NCBI RefSeq assembly: GCF_003265705.1
Contig: NW_020312867.1
Location: 8,371,470 to 8,435,469 of the forward strand
DNA length: 64,000 nt
Source: Callorhinus ursinus
Lineage: Eukaryota > Chordata > Mammalia > Carnivora > Otariidae
Direction: 5' to 3'
In this document: in pieces, positions 12,015-23,469 of the stretch
How the letters are laid out: each line of letters begins with the position of its first letter
How positions within the stretch are numbered: the first letter of the stretch is position 1
Notes under the pieces: model-generated
The model's database searches: none
Told to the model about the DNA's origin: nothing
What the model saw: only the letters and a program-made list of their open reading frames with translations
Translations under genes and position numbers: made by a program

Positions 12015-14985
12015 GTAAGGATTTGCATTTCTTTTCACCTGATGACTCCACCCCATATCTTCTCAGATTCCCTGGGACCCCCTCGCAGGAGCCCCCTGGC
12101 TGGGGCAGAGGCTGCAGCTAGGGTGTAGGTCCTGCGGGCTCCCCCCACCCACCTCCGATACCAGCCGTAAAGGGCACAATCGCTGTCTCGGGTGCCTGGA
12201 TAAGTAGGTCGTGGCCTACATACGAGGAGGCTCTGGGTGCAGTGCCGGCCAGACTGGCCTTAGAATTACACCGAGTCTTGGGAGTGTGCCCAGCTCTGTA
12301 CTGTGTGGCCCCTGCCAGCGACTTTACTTCTGTGAGCCTCAGTTTCCTTACCATACAATGGGGGATGATAATGGTACCAACATTGCTGGGGCTATTGTAC
12401 TAGTTTGGGAAGGAGACAAGTGTAATCCACTTTGTGTCTGCTTGGCTGTCACCACTGTTGCCCAGCACACCCACTGTCCTGGCCCCGACCCTCTAGAAAG
12501 CAGAAGCCCACACAAGGATTGGGGTCCTAATGATTTATTTGGAGATGCAGCTCAGAGCAGTGAGAGCAAAGGAAACAGGGAGCGGTGGCAAAGGGCGATG
12601 CTATGTGAGATGACTCCCCTTGTCACCAAGCAGGCCACCACTTTGCAAGGGGCCTCGAGAGGCCCAGTGCTCTCTCAGCAGCTGGTTTTCTTGGCTGCAG
12701 GCTTCTCTGCAGGAGGGCAAGGGGAGCTGCACCCTGGGGGGAGGGAAGAAGTGGAACTCAGCCTGCCCAGCTCACTGCTGTCTCCTGTTTGCCGTGGTAA
12801 AGATCCACTCTGGAGGCATTAACTCTCCTGAATTTATGGATTATGTTACTTGGTCCCTTGGGGGCTGCTCAAGAAGCCAGGCCTTATGCCCCTCTTTGTG
12901 CTGTTTTCTCCAAGTCCAAAAATAGAAGGATGCCCCCAAAGTGCATGCCCCCTCTCTCAGGCAAGAGAGAGAAAGAAGTGGTTCGGGGAACCTCAAAAAG
13001 CACCCAAGGTTTGGATCCCAATAGACCAGCTTCTCAGTCAGGGGAGAGACACATGGGATTATCCAAAAATGACCTTTCTGGGTTGCCAGGTAACAGACCA
13101 GCTGGGACCTAATCCTGTCCTCACCCTAGTGGGTAGGGCTGACCCAATAGGGCCTCTCATGCACCAGGGGACTCCAGCAGCAGGAGAGGCAGCTTCTCAC
13201 GGTCCACAGGGATCCAGAGGCTGGGCAGGGGCCTTCCCTATGCTCCCCTAAACACTGGGTTCCCACACTGAGTCTGCTGGGTGCCTACACCCAAAAGGCC
13301 AATATCCACCTAATAAGGTAACTCTCTCTCACCACATAAAGAGGGAAAACAAGGCAGGGCTGGGGGAAGCCCACCTGGGGCACAGCCTCCCAGGCCCAAG
13401 CACCTCCCTTCACATGATGCCAAGAGACGGAACTCTTGAGTCTCCATTTACGGATGCCAGACTTGTAAATTTCCCAGGCGAGCCTGTTTTATCCTTGATC
13501 ACGTGGAATTTACATGACTCCAAAAGGGCACCTAAGTTCAGCCAAGAGGCTCCATTTGACGGTCAGGGAAGGATCAGTCCTGGACAGTGACTTCATGCAG
13601 CAGAAGGAACAAATTGGTAACATGACTACCATGGACAACAGTCCGGTGCTCTCCCCTCCCTTTATGGCCCTTACGTGATGAGGATCATGGAAGCCCCAAA
13701 GATCTGGTGGGATCTAAAAGAGGGGAGAGAACTGCCGCCATCTTGTGACAGGGCAAACCAGCCTGATGACTAAGGGCATTCAGAGGCAGGAAAGAGCTTT
13801 CAGTGTGGAACTTGAGCAAACTGAGCCCAGAGCATGCCTTATCACCGCAGGACCTCTCGCCCCGTGAGATGGGACACCTCCCTCCTGTGGAAGCCAGTTT
13901 GCTCAGGATTCCCGGCCCTCAACTCCAAGGGCATGGAGTCTTCCACCTCCCTTACCACTGCTTCCCTGCTGGGTGCCTCCCTGCGCTCTCCCGAGCATGG
14001 ACCCAGAGCAGCGCTAAAGGTTGAATGATAAAAATGTGTGGGAGGAAAACCCTAAAATTGAGAACACACAGACTTAAAGTTTTCCCAAGAATTTGGGAAG
14101 GCATGGCAAGGGTGGCCCTGCTACTACTCGCACTGCAACCTGGGGAGCCCCCGTGTTCTCAGGAGGTGGTTCTCCCTCCTTCCATCTACTCTCTTGGAAG
14201 GACAGCTACTGCTGGAGTGCGGGAGTTGGGCTTTATCTTCACACCTGTGAAGTAATTAGTTTGTCATGAAAATAAAAGGCTATTCTAGTGGAGAAATAAT
14301 GTTAATAATTATCTCTTAGAGAGACAGACAGATGGGAGGGATACTGTTCCCAGTGACGCCTCTGGGGGAGCAGACTGAGTTGCGGGAGGTGGGGGATGAG
14401 ATGCGGGAAACTTCCTCACATGCCCTTTTGTAGCTTCTCAATTTTGTATCATGTGTGAGAATTACCTAGTCAGAAAAGGAAAGTTTTAACGTCTTATTAA
14501 GTGAGTTATATCTACCAATGTGGACAAAGGAGAAATCTTTAGTGTTTACTTCATGCATTTAAAAAGAACAAGAGTAAACTCCTTAATTGTAGAAAACTGC
14601 TGGGTTCTCCTATCTGCTTCTGCATGCAATCATATACCATATCATGCATCACGTAGCTTCTGGAAAACTCCACTGTAGGCTCATAAGAGGATGAAAGGGC
14701 AGACAATATCTTAGTATTGTAATGAAAGTCGTTTTGACCTTCCTGAACCCCTGAAAGGGTTTCTGGGATCCAAGGGTTCCCTGGACCTTACGTTGAAGAT
14801 CATTGTTCCAAATGGCTCCTGCCTGCCTATAGGGTGCACTCCACTTTGCTTTAACATGAAGTCACGGGCGCCTGGGTGGCTCAGATGGTTAAGCGTCTGC
14901 CTTCGGCTCAGGTCATGATCCCAGGGTCCTGGGATCGAGTCCCACATCAGGCTCCCTGCTCCTTGGGAGCCTGCTTCTCCCTCTG

Positions 14986-15017
<32 letters not shown>

Positions 15018-15851
15018 GAATAAATAAATAAAATATTAAAAAAAAAAACAACAACATGAAGTCACTTTCACCTTAATACCTATAAAGTGATTTGTTTGTT
15101 GCACTGAGGATTAAAGCATACAGAGAGGTTGTAAATAAGAATAACATTTGATAATGATGATGATGACGAAGATGATCACAGAGCTTGGTTAGTTGAGCAT
15201 CTCGTATTTTAAAGATTTATTTATTTATTTGAGAGACAGAGCATGAGTATGGGGGCAGAGGGAGAGGGAGAGAAAGAATCTCAAGCTGACTTCCTGCTGA
15301 GCGCAGAGGAGGATGCAGGGCTCAATCCCTTGACCCTGAGATCATGACCTGAGCCCAAATTAAGAGTCTGAGGCCCAACTTACTGAGCCACCCAGGCGCC
15401 CCAAGCATCTCGTATGTTAGAGCACAGGCTAACTCATTCAGTCCTCCTAAGGGCCTTGAAAGGTAAGTAATTTGCTTTCCACTTTGCAGATGAAGAAACT
15501 GAGGCTTGGGTGGACACGGCTTCTGCGAGCCTGTGGATTTGTCTCCAATGAGACAGTGATGTGGGAATAAGCTTTCTGGGGAACGCCCAGCCCCCTCACA
15601 CTGATTCTCTCTCCCAGGCTGAGATGCAAGTTCAAGACCAGAGACTCCTGCTCACACTGAGGCATCTTCACAGTGTCCTGCAGGAGCTGCGCACTGAGAG
15701 TGCCCCCTGGGAGGACGCCAGGTCCAGCAGAGGGACGTCCCCGATCAGAGCTCGAGCAGGCTCGGAAAGCAGGGGCCGCCCCCCCATCTCCTCCCAGGGG
15801 CTTGCCCAGCTCCTCCAAGGGACAGACAGCAGACGAAGCTCCCTCCCTTAA
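11952..15851 (+). CDS. C20orf202: C20orf202 orthologue (two coding exons)
   Basis: Exons 11952-12014 and 15618-15851 join in phase 0 to 98 codons: MKTEEPTPSLGQTLEWLRKE at the start and LAQLLQGTDSRRSSLP at the end. I recognise this as the small uncharacterised protein C20orf202; its location next to RAD21L1 agrees with human 20p13 as I recall it. Residues about 10-52 form an amphipathic, Leu-rich helix (LEWLRKELAEMQVQDQ, LLLTLRHLHSVLQEL) consistent with a coiled coil. The C-terminal half is Ser/Arg/Gly-rich and probably disordered. No signal peptide or membrane segment is seen. Function is unknown. The frame stays open about 25 codons upstream of the ATG without another ATG (TAG at 11874), so an upstream exon could extend the N-terminus. 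Confidence 0.87.
14866..15052 (+). mobile_element. Can-SINE in C20orf202 intron
   Basis: Head gggcgcctgggtggctcaga. TSD aacatgaagtcac at 14853-14865 and 15053-15065, perfect over 13 bp. Confidence 0.94.
15208..15403 (-). mobile_element. Can-SINE, minus, in C20orf202 intron
   Basis: Starts with aaagatttatttatttattt and ends ccacccaggcgcccc. TSD agcatctcgtat at 15196-15207 and 15404-15415. Orientation is opposite to the SINE 150 bp upstream. Confidence 0.94.
15404..15510 (-). mobile_element. MIR fragment, minus
   Basis: Reads aactcattcagtcctcctaa and ttgcagatgaagaaactgag, typical reverse MIR. It ends about 110 bp before C20orf202 exon 2. Confidence 0.65.
15618..15851 (+). CDS. C20orf202: C20orf202 coding exon 2 (residues 22-98, stop)
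   Basis: The acceptor ttctctctcccag ends at 15617 with a good pyrimidine tract. The exon reads AEMQVQDQRLLLTLRHLHSV then LQELRTE, then a Ser/Arg/Gly-rich tail with TSPIRARAGSESRG, ending RRSSLP and TAA at 15849-15851. It continues the helical segment from exon 1. Confidence 0.88.
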   Translation, partial: AEMQVQDQRLLLTLRHLHSVLQELRTESAPWEDARSSRGTSPIRARAGSESRGRPPISSQGLAQLLQGTDSRRSSLP

Positions 15852-16076
15852 CTGGTCAGGCCTGACCCCGGTGCTTGAACCCTCCCACCACCTGTCCAAA
15901 CTTTGTGATGTTGCTGGGGGAGAGCACTACAATGGGAGTCAGGGAGCCAGGGCTCTGGGTTCTTCTCCGCCCTCATCCGCGGCGTGTCCCTAAACCCGTC
16001 ACTCGACTCCTTTTCTGCTGTTCCTCAGGGTTTTTGGTGAGGCACAAATAAGATATCAGATGCGGACATACTTCTT

Positions 16077-17032
16077 TTTTTTTTTTTAATTTTTTTATTG
16101 TTATGTTAATCACCATATATTACATCATTAGTTTTTGGTGCAGTGTTCCATGATTCATTGTTTGTTCATAACACCCAGTGCTCCATGCAGAACGTGCCCT
16201 CCTCAATACCCTTCACCAGGCTAACCCATCCCCCTACCCCCCTCCCCTCTAGAACCCTCAGTTTGTTTTTCAGAGTCCATAGTCTCTCATGGTTCGTCTC
16301 CCCCTCTGACATACTCCCCTTTTCTTCCTCTCCTGTTATCTTCTTCTTTTTCTTTTTTCTTAAAATATGTTGCGTTGTTTCAGAAGTACAGATCTGTGAT
16401 TCAACAGTCTTGCACAATTCACAGCGCTCACCGTAGCACATACCCTCCCCAATGTCTATCACCCAGCCACCCCATCCCTCCCACCCCCAACCACTCCAGT
16501 AACACTCAGTTTGTTTCCTGAGATTAAGAATTCCTCATATCAGTGAGGTCATGTGATACATGTCTTTCTCTGACTGACTTATTTCACTCAGCATAACACC
16601 CTCCAGTTCCATCCACATCGTTGCAAATGGCAAGATCTCATTCCTTTTGATGGCTGCATAATATTCCATTGTGTATATATACCACATCTTCTTTACCCAT
16701 TCATCTGTCGATGGGCATCTTGGCTCTTTCCACAGTTTGGCTATTGTGGACATTGCTGCTATAAACATTGGGGTACACGTACCCCTTCGGGTCCCTACAT
16801 TTGTATCTTTGGGGTAAATACCCAGTAGTGCAATTGCTGGATCGAACGGTAGCTCTAATTTCAACTGTTTGAGGAACCTCCATACTGTTTTCCAGAGTGG
16901 TTGCACCAGCTTGCATTCCCACCAACAGTGTAGGAGGGTTCCCCTTTCTCCACATCCCCGCCAACATCTGTCGTTCCCTGACCTGTTAATTTTGGCCATT
17001 CTGACGGGTGTGAGGTGGTATCTCATTGAGGT
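16077..17032 (-). mobile_element. 5'-truncated L1 (carnivore type), minus, with ORF2 tail
   Basis: Poly(T) at the left end is followed by the carnivore L1 3' UTR and then, on the minus strand from about 17030 back to 16535, an ORF2 C-terminus readable as [20 protein letters not shown] and CPSTDEWVKKMWYIYTMEYY. The endonuclease and reverse transcriptase domains are missing. TSD tgcggacatacttctt at 16061-16076 and 17033-17048, 16 of 16. The pre-insertion site TTCTT/AA fits the L1 endonuclease preference. It sits about 225 bp after the C20orf202 stop, antisense to the gene, so it may lie in the 3' UTR. Confidence 0.95.
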
Positions 17033-17048
17033 TGCGGACATACTTCTT

Positions 17049-17937
17049 AAACACTGGCCTCTGGCCAGTGCCATGACAGCAATCCTGCCCTCCAGCATTT
17101 CCCTCCAGGAGATCGTCAGGACAAAGAACTCAGTGTGCGCCCAGGATGTTTCGCGTTGCTATGGTGAAAAACAGATTCCCCCACCCCCCTCAGAGTGACT
17201 CCGCAATTCTTCTGTCTTCCCCGCACACCTGCCCTTTCCTCTGTCTGAAAGCCATAGGCCACCACTCTGGCGGAGGGATAACCATGTGACCAGGCCTGGC
17301 CAATAATAACTCACGATCACCCTAACAACATGATTGGCCCAATAGGGGACCACGTGACTCAACAGAGCAGCCAATCACAGCCCTTCTCTGGGATCCCTCT
17401 CTGGATTGTCTTGCCGCTGGAGTTGCAAAGCGGAGGACAGCCAAGGGCCACGTGCCCTGCCAGGTGAAGGACACCTGAGCGCAGTAGGAAAGGAAGAGAG
17501 GTAGAGGGAGGGCCACAGAGCTGTGCAGAGAGGAAGGTGCTAGCTCCTTTTAGTCCCTGGTTTCAGGCCCTAGTTTTGTGAGTTACTCCTGCATTCTTTC
17601 CATGACAGAAACCAGTAAATCCCACCACCACCATCCTCCACCACATACACCAATTTGGTTTTGCTTAAGCTGACTTGAGGAGGGTTTCCCTCCCGGGCAA
17701 CCGACACGATCCTGAGGAACGCAATCCAGATGTTCCAAGAAGCAAAGACGAATGCTGAAGAAAAGGGCATTTCGCTCACTCAGGGTTGGCAACAGCCCTG
17801 CGGCCGCAGACCGAGGTCTGTGATGTGGCAGAACGCTCAGTTGTACGGGGTGCTGGCCTCATCACTTTGACAGATTATATCTGCCTATAAGAAAGACTTT
17901 AAATAAGACAGCGGAAAATTTAAAAGGCCTCATGTTG
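17049..17937. other. Intergenic, no gene recognised
   Basis: Contains CCAAT-like boxes (ccaatcac at 17371, gattggccc at 17332) and gtgac-type motifs in a GC-moderate stretch. Possibly old LTR sequence, but no family was assigned. Confidence 0.4.
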
Positions 17938-17952
17938 AGATGGCCCAATTCT

Positions 17953-18142
17953 CGGGGCGCCTAGGTGGCTCAGTCGTTGGGCGTCTGCCTTCGGCTCAGG
18001 TCATGATCCCAGGACCATGGGATCGAGCCCCGCATCGGGCTCCCTGCTCGGCGGGAAGCCTGTTTCTCCCTCTCCCACTCCCCCGCTTGTGTTCCCTCCC
18101 TCGCTGTGTCTCTCTCTGTCAAATAAATTAAAAAAAAAAAAA
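17953..18142 (+). mobile_element. Can-SINE with 15-bp TSD
   Basis: Head ggggcgcctaggtggctcag, well preserved body. TSD agatggcccaattct at 17938-17952 and 18143-18157, perfect. Confidence 0.95.
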
Positions 18143-18299
18143 AGATGGCCCAATTCTTGGTAGGACTTTTTAATTTTGAAAATCCACTTGCATGTTGTTG
18201 GAATATCATTCTTATGGCTTTGAAAAAGTAAACCCATTGTATACAGAGGCAAAGGGGGGAAAAGTGTGTTATATGTACAATGTTTATAGTCAGACTAAC

Positions 18300-18965
18300 C
18301 TGGGATCTTAATACAATATTTGATAGTATAAAAAATACTTGTCCAGCAACAGCTGAATGGGTAAACAAAATGTGGTACATACATAAAATAGAATATCGGT
18401 CAGCCTTAAAAAGGAAGGAAATTCTGGCATGTGCTACAACATGGGTGACCCTTGAAGACATGATGCTAAGTGACATGAGCCAGTTACAGAAGGACACTGT
18501 ATGATTCCATTTACATGAGGCACCTGGAGTAGTCAAATCCGCAGAGACAGAGAGTAGAAGGGTGGCTGCCAGGAGCTTAAGGAGGGGGCAATGGGGTGTT
18601 AGTGTCTAAAGGGTACAGAGTTTCAGTTTTGCAAGATGAAAAATGTTCTACGGATAAATGCTGGTGGTGGTGGTATAACAGTGTGAATATACTTGATGCC
18701 ACTGAACTGCATGCTTAAAAATGGTTAAAATGGGGGCATCTGAGTGGCTCAGTCGGTTAAGCACCTGCCTTCAGCTCAGGTCATAATCTCGGGGTCCTGG
18801 GATGGAGCCCTGCTCAGTGGGAAGTCTGCTTCTCCCTCTTCCTCTGCCCCTCCCCCTGCTCATGTGCACTCTCTCTCTCTCTCTAATGAATAAATAAAAT
18901 CTTTTAAAAAATGGTTAAAATGGTAACTTTTATGTTGTTATATTTTACCACAATTAAAAATAAAT
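18300..18965 (+). mobile_element. Ancient L1M 3' end, +, interrupted by a Can-SINE
   Basis: The frame at about 18340-18504 reads AEWVNKMWYIHKIEYRSALK, a degraded L1 ORF2 C-terminus, followed by an old L1M 3' UTR (ggtggctgccaggagcttaa, aaaatggttaaaatggtaac, atattttaccacaattaaaa). Confidence 0.8.
18734..18906 (+). mobile_element. Can-SINE inside an L1M tail
   Basis: Head ggcatctgagtggctcagtc; the central part is shortened. TSD aaaaatggttaaaatgg at 18717-18733 and 18907-18923, perfect over 17 bp. Confidence 0.93.
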
Positions 18966-19545
18966 ACTTAAAAAAATACCTGTACTGTGATGCTGGGGCT
19001 GGAACCCCGAAAACAACATTTCTGTGTTACCAGCTGCTCCGGGTTCGACTTTGAGAGGCTTTGCCAACAAGCAGGGTGAGCCTGGAGGGACACCGCAGGG
19101 CTAGAGCAGAGAGAACGAGCTTGCTTCTTTATCTCTGTTCTCTGCAGCTGCCCATGGGCCCCAGTTCCTGGGAGCACCAGCCAGCAGGGCTGCTTCTCAC
19201 AGGAGCATTTCTCTTCTCAAGGTTCTAGGTCCCTGACCCGAGGGGCCCTTCTCCCAAAGCCAGAGACACCAGCTCCAGATGACTGGAGCCTCCTCCCCTA
19301 AAGCCCAGTTGCTGCCCCATCTGGACCTTCTTGGGTGGGTGAGACGTGAGCCCCAGCTGAGCAGAGCTCCCTTCTCAAATTTCTGAAGTTTACTCCCCAG
19401 GGCTCCTCCTCTGTTTCTAAATTTTAATAATTTTTACCCTCAGCGCTGGGAGTGGTAAATGCTTCCTGGAAGCACTACCTTCATTATATCTTAGAGTTCT
19501 TTTTATAACCCTTCAGTCACCCAGTTAACAACTTTATACCTAGTT
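18966..19545. other. Intergenic, no feature recognised
   Basis: No coding similarity or clear repeat family was seen on either strand. Confidence 0.4.
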
Positions 19546-19555
19546 AGCAATTCTT

Positions 19556-19724
19556 TTTTTTTTTTTTTTTTTTTTTAGAGAGAGTGAGGGTGCAAATACG
19601 TGGGAGCTGTGGGCAGAGAATCTCAAGCAGACTCCCCTCTGAGCATGGAACCCCAACACAGGGCTCGATCTCATGACTCTGAGGTCATGACCTGAGCCAA
19701 AACCAAGAGCCACCCAGGCGCCCC
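19556..19724 (-). mobile_element. Can-SINE, minus
   Basis: Long poly(T), then ends agccacccaggcgcccc. TSD agcaattctt at 19546-19555 and 19725-19734. Confidence 0.92.
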
Positions 19725-19750
19725 AGCAATTCTTTATGTTAAATTCTCTC

Positions 19751-19912
19751 CGGGGGGAGGGGGATGGGTTAGCCTGGTGATGGGTATTAAAGAGGGCACA
19801 TTCTGCATGGAGCACTGGGTGTTATGAACAAACAATGAATCATGGAACACTGCACCAAAACTAATGATGTAATATATGGTGATTAACATAACAATAAAAA
19901 ATTTAAAAAAAT
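19751..19912 (+). mobile_element. Very short L1 3' end insertion, +
   Basis: About 160 bp of the same 3' UTR as the L1s at 16077 and 49736 (ggatgggttagcctggtgat, gagcactgggtgttatgaac, catggaacactgcaccaaaa), ending AATAAAAAATTTAAAAAAA. Similar flanks attctctcc and atctctccc suggest an imperfect TSD, so this is a genuine, severely truncated insertion. Confidence 0.88.
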
Positions 19913-20280
19913 CTCTCCCTTAAATAACGGGGGTGGCTTCTGTCTCCTGCCTGTCTCTGACTGATACAGTTCTGGCTAGTCCTACCAGTGCTGCTGGAAT
20001 CACTGGTGTCTAAGTCCATGGGTGCAGAAGAACAAGAGTTTCTCCAGGGCGTGTAATGGAGGGTTGAATTGGAGGTAGGTGAATGCTCAAGTTTATGAGA
20101 AACCCGTTTTCCATGGTGGGCCACTTACACTCCCAAAAGCAGTGTCTCCGAGTCCCTGTTGCTCCACATTCTCACCAACACTTGGTATTATCGGTCTTCA
20201 TTGTTGCCAAGAGATTGGGTGCAAAATGATATTACATCGTGATCTTAACGTGCATGCTCCTGATTACAAACATGGTTGTT

Positions 20281-20700
20281 AATCTGAGTTCTCATTCCAG
20301 CTCCACCATTAACTTACTTTTTTTGTTAGGATTTTATTTATTTATTTTTGAGAGAGAGAGAGAGAGAGAGAGGGAGCGTGCACAAGCAGGGGGAGTGGCA
20401 GGCAGAGGGTGAAGCAGGCTCCCCACTGATCAAGGAGTCCGATGCAGGACTCCATCCCAGGACCCCAGGATCGTGACCTGAGCTGAAGGCAGACGCTTAA
20501 CTGACTGAGTCACCCAGGCGTCCCTTCTTACTTTTTTCAATTAGTTACTCAACCTCTCTGAGCCTCAGTTATCTTACCTGAAAAAATAAAAAAAGGATAA
20601 TATCTACCTCCTGGGATGATTGTACAGATTAAATGAGATAATGCATAGAAATCACTTGACCCAGCACTGGGCATCAGAAAGGCTAATAAATGGCAACTTT
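20281..20700 (+). mobile_element. MIR, +, split by a Can-SINE
   Basis: Left part gttctcattccagctccacc; right part from 20537 reads caacctctctgagcctcagt, taatatctacctcctgggat, cagcactgggcatcagaaag. The SINE at 20325-20526 interrupts it. Confidence 0.8.
20325..20526 (-). mobile_element. Can-SINE, minus, inside a MIR
   Basis: Runs from gttaggattttatttattta to gtcacccaggcgtcccttc. TSD cttactttttt at about 20313-20323 and 20527-20537. Confidence 0.92.
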
Positions 20701-21519
20701 GTCGTTCCTGTCTTGTGATTATGTGCTAATTCATGAAACTGTGACTACTACATTTAGACAAGCTTGTTAGCAAGCATCATGGATCGAGATATCTGCCTGG
20801 CTGTGCAAAGCAGAAGGACACTGGTCTGCCATGCCCAGTGTCAACCACCAGCACCCACTGCCCCTCCCAGCTTCCCACAGCTGGGCCCCAAGACCAAAAA
20901 CCCCTGCCAAGTGTCCCTCTACCAATCTAGGAAGATAGACCCCTGGCCTGTCTTCTCTGCTGGGGTATTTGTTGTTCTCCAAGACCCCACATCTGGAACC
21001 AAGGTTCAGTTCCTGATCCCTGGTCAGAGCAAACTCAGCCCAAGCCTAGAGGCTGGGGCACGGGGACTTGGAGGATAAGTGGCATCTTCAGCATGGGCTC
21101 CTAGAGGGCTGGGCTGGAAATCACTATGTCCAGAACAGACGGTACGCACCAGAGGGAGCAAGCGGTCGTGGTCTCAGAAAGGAAAATCCAGTGTTTTCTC
21201 TGCTAAAGCAGCAAAACAAGACTATACACCCAAGCCTTGCATCCAAGGGTGAGGAGAGGATGGGACAGAGATGTGAAAAAGGAAGATGAGGTTGGAAGCT
21301 AAAAAATGAGGAGCAGGAAGAAGAGCCATTCAAGATGTAATAGCCAGAGTGGGTTAGGGTAGGCAGCTCAGGACTTAGACTGTGACTAATGAGAAATGAT
21401 CAGAGGCTCACTTTTGCATGGCGCCAGCTTCTAGGCCTGGGCCAGGCGGGACACCTTGCAGGGCCCCCTGTTCTGGCTGTCTAGTGTGTCACAGACTGTC
21501 CCCAAACTTAAAACGACAA

Positions 21520-22080
21520 TCATTTTACTATTGCAACAACCCATCATTATTGTAGTAGATCATATTTCCCACATTTCTGGGGACTGGCGGGGCTCAGCTG
21601 GCGGCTCTTGCTGCAGGTCCCTGAGGTGCTGCAGTCATGTGGTGGCTGTGTGTGTGGCTTATTCGTGTCGGGCAGCGGATGCTGGCTGTTGCTGGGGACC
21701 TCAGCTGAGGCTGTCAGCTGCAATGCTTACAGATGCCCCCTCTGTGTGGCCTCATAGAGTGGTGGCTGGTGCCAAGAATGTAGCTTTGGAAGTCACACGG
21801 TGTCACTACACTGCATTCCGTGCAGTAGAAGTCAGGCACCAAGACAGCTCATATTCAAGAGGAAGAGAATTAGACTCCACCTCTTGAGGGAGGATGTAAA
21901 GAGTTTACAGGCATGTTATAAGGCCAGCACACCAGAAGGGCCAGAGATCTTTCTGATGGGGCACATGGGCTGCGAGGAATAGGCGCTAACTCAAGCAGGG
22001 CTTGCTGCAGACAGGCAGCTTGATAAGAGAGGTAGAATGTCATCACCAACCAGGAGCAGAAACTCTTAGTGGTGAAGGAC
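21520..22080 (-). repeat. Ancient LTR-like repeat, minus (same type as 2570-3520)
   Basis: Shows atcattattgtagtagatca, ctggcggggctcagctggcg, ctcatagagtggtggctggt and cacggtgtcactacactgca, the same order as the 2.6-3.5 kb copy. Family not assigned. Confidence 0.4.
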
Positions 22081-22658
22081 ACGTCTGGATCTACAAGAGT
22101 TTACTCTGCTGTCCCAGCTTTCCAGTGTCACAACGTGGTACCGATAGGTGGGCTCAGCTCTGCTGCTGTGACAAACAAACCCTGGCATCTCAGTGCCTCG
22201 ACACAACCAAGGTCCACTTCTTGCTCACACCATGTGTGCAGGTTGGTTGGGGAATATGCTCTTGCTCAGGGACCCAGTCACCATCCAGAATGTCACCAGA
22301 TGCCACAGCAGGGAAGATACATCTGGAGAGTCACTCGCTGGCTCTTTGACATGTCAGCCAAGAAGGGATGTATGTCCCTTCTGCCCCCAGCCCTTTGGCT
22401 AGACTTAGTCATGTGGTCTGTGCCAGCAAAAGGCTGGGACGGGTGGGGAGTGAATGGGGAGCACCCTCACCCCAGACACATGTCCCTTCTCTCTGCGCAG
22501 ATCAGCTGTCCACCCTGTCAGAGCGGGTCCTCATCAGTCTCTCATCAGAAGCTCCTCGGGCACACATTAGAAATGCTGGCACCTGGGTACCACCCAGGCC
22601 TGCTGAATCCGAGCTGCTGGGTGAGGGCCTGGGGACCAAGTCTGCATGACCCTACCCT

Positions 22659-22677
22659 CCCCCCCCCCCCCCCCCCC
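22659..22677 (+). repeat. Poly(C) homopolymer
   Basis: 19 consecutive cytosines; length may be affected by sequencing error. Confidence 0.95.
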
Positions 22678-23009
22678 GCAAGGGGAAGTCTGAGAACCAG
22701 GGCTGCAGCCTGTTCCGCATAGTCTGCCCTACCCTGCGGCTTCTGCTTCTGGTGACTATGCCTCCTGGGCTTTACGTTCTGGTCTTCTCTCTGCATCTTT
22801 TCAGTCTCCACTCCTATGGCAAAAGGTTTTGCCCTCCTGCTATTTCTCTACATCAAAGTCTGTACAGAGGGAACCTGATGGATCCGCTCAAATTTTGACA
22901 CCTGGACACACTGTAGGTTGTTAGTGTAAGGTAGGTTTATTCTCCCCTCATCCCCCTCCTCCTCTGGCTCCTCCTCCCTCCTCTCCTTCTCATTCATCAT
23001 CAAATACAC

Positions 23010-23220
23010 AGGTAATATGATGTAGAGATTAAGAGTGAGGGCTCTGACTCCAGACTGCCTGGGTTTGAATCCCGGGTCTGCTCCTCACTAGCTCTGTGAC
23101 TTGAGGCAAATCACTTTTCTTGCCTCAGTTTGCTCCAACATCAAGTGGGGTAATAACAGAAGTTACCTCATAGGACTGCTGAGCAAATGAAATGAGTCAA
23201 CATGATCTTGGCACATACAT
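23010..23220 (+). mobile_element. MIR, +
   Basis: Well preserved: gtagagattaagagtgaggg, ctgcctgggtttgaatccc, agctctgtgacttgaggcaa, tgcctcagtttgctcc, catgatcttggcacat. Confidence 0.9.
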
Positions 23221-23242
23221 TTTTTCATAATAGCTACCATTT

Positions 23243-23452
23243 GGAGCACCTGGGTGGCTCAGTCGGTTAAGCGCCTGACTCTTCATTTCAGCACAGGTCA
23301 AGATTTTAGAGTCGTGAGATTGAGCCCCACACCTCGGGCTCTGCGCTAGGTTGAAGCCTGCTTGAGATTCTTCCTCTCCCTCTGCCACTCCCCCTGCCCT
23401 CGTGTGCAAACGCTCTCTCTCGTAAATAAATAACCTTACAAAGAAAAGTAAC
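23243..23452 (+). mobile_element. Can-SINE
   Basis: Head gagcacctgggtggctcagt. TSD agctaccattt at 23232-23242 and 23453-23463. Confidence 0.93.
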
Positions 23453-23469
23453 AGCTACCATTTTTAAAG

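Larger units (their letters stand above)
12015..15617 (+). other. C20orf202: C20orf202 intron
   Basis: 3.6 kb intron. It holds a MIR-like piece around 12320-12400 (tgagcctcagtttccttacc), otherwise GC-moderate sequence with no recognised gene to 14850, then two Can-SINEs in opposite orientation (14866-15052 and 15208-15403) and a MIR remnant to about 15510. The 203-codon open frame starting at 12211 has no recognisable domain and is taken as chance. Confidence 0.6.

Noticed and set aside
12211..12822. 203-codon + ORF in the C20orf202 intron
   Set aside because: No recognised domain, partly MIR-like sequence, and located inside an intron.
15447..15899. 150-codon ORF antisense to C20orf202 exon 2
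   Set aside because: Shadow of the real exon on the opposite strand.
16535..17098. 187-codon minus-strand ORF
   Set aside because: It is the C-terminal end of L1 ORF2 inside a truncated element plus a few flanking codons, not a host gene.
17970..18536. 188-codon minus-strand ORF
   Set aside because: It spans a Can-SINE and the antisense of an old L1 tail; no protein family.
22069..22722. 217-codon + ORF
   Set aside because: Low-complexity end over a poly(C) run and repeat-like sequence; no similarity recognised.
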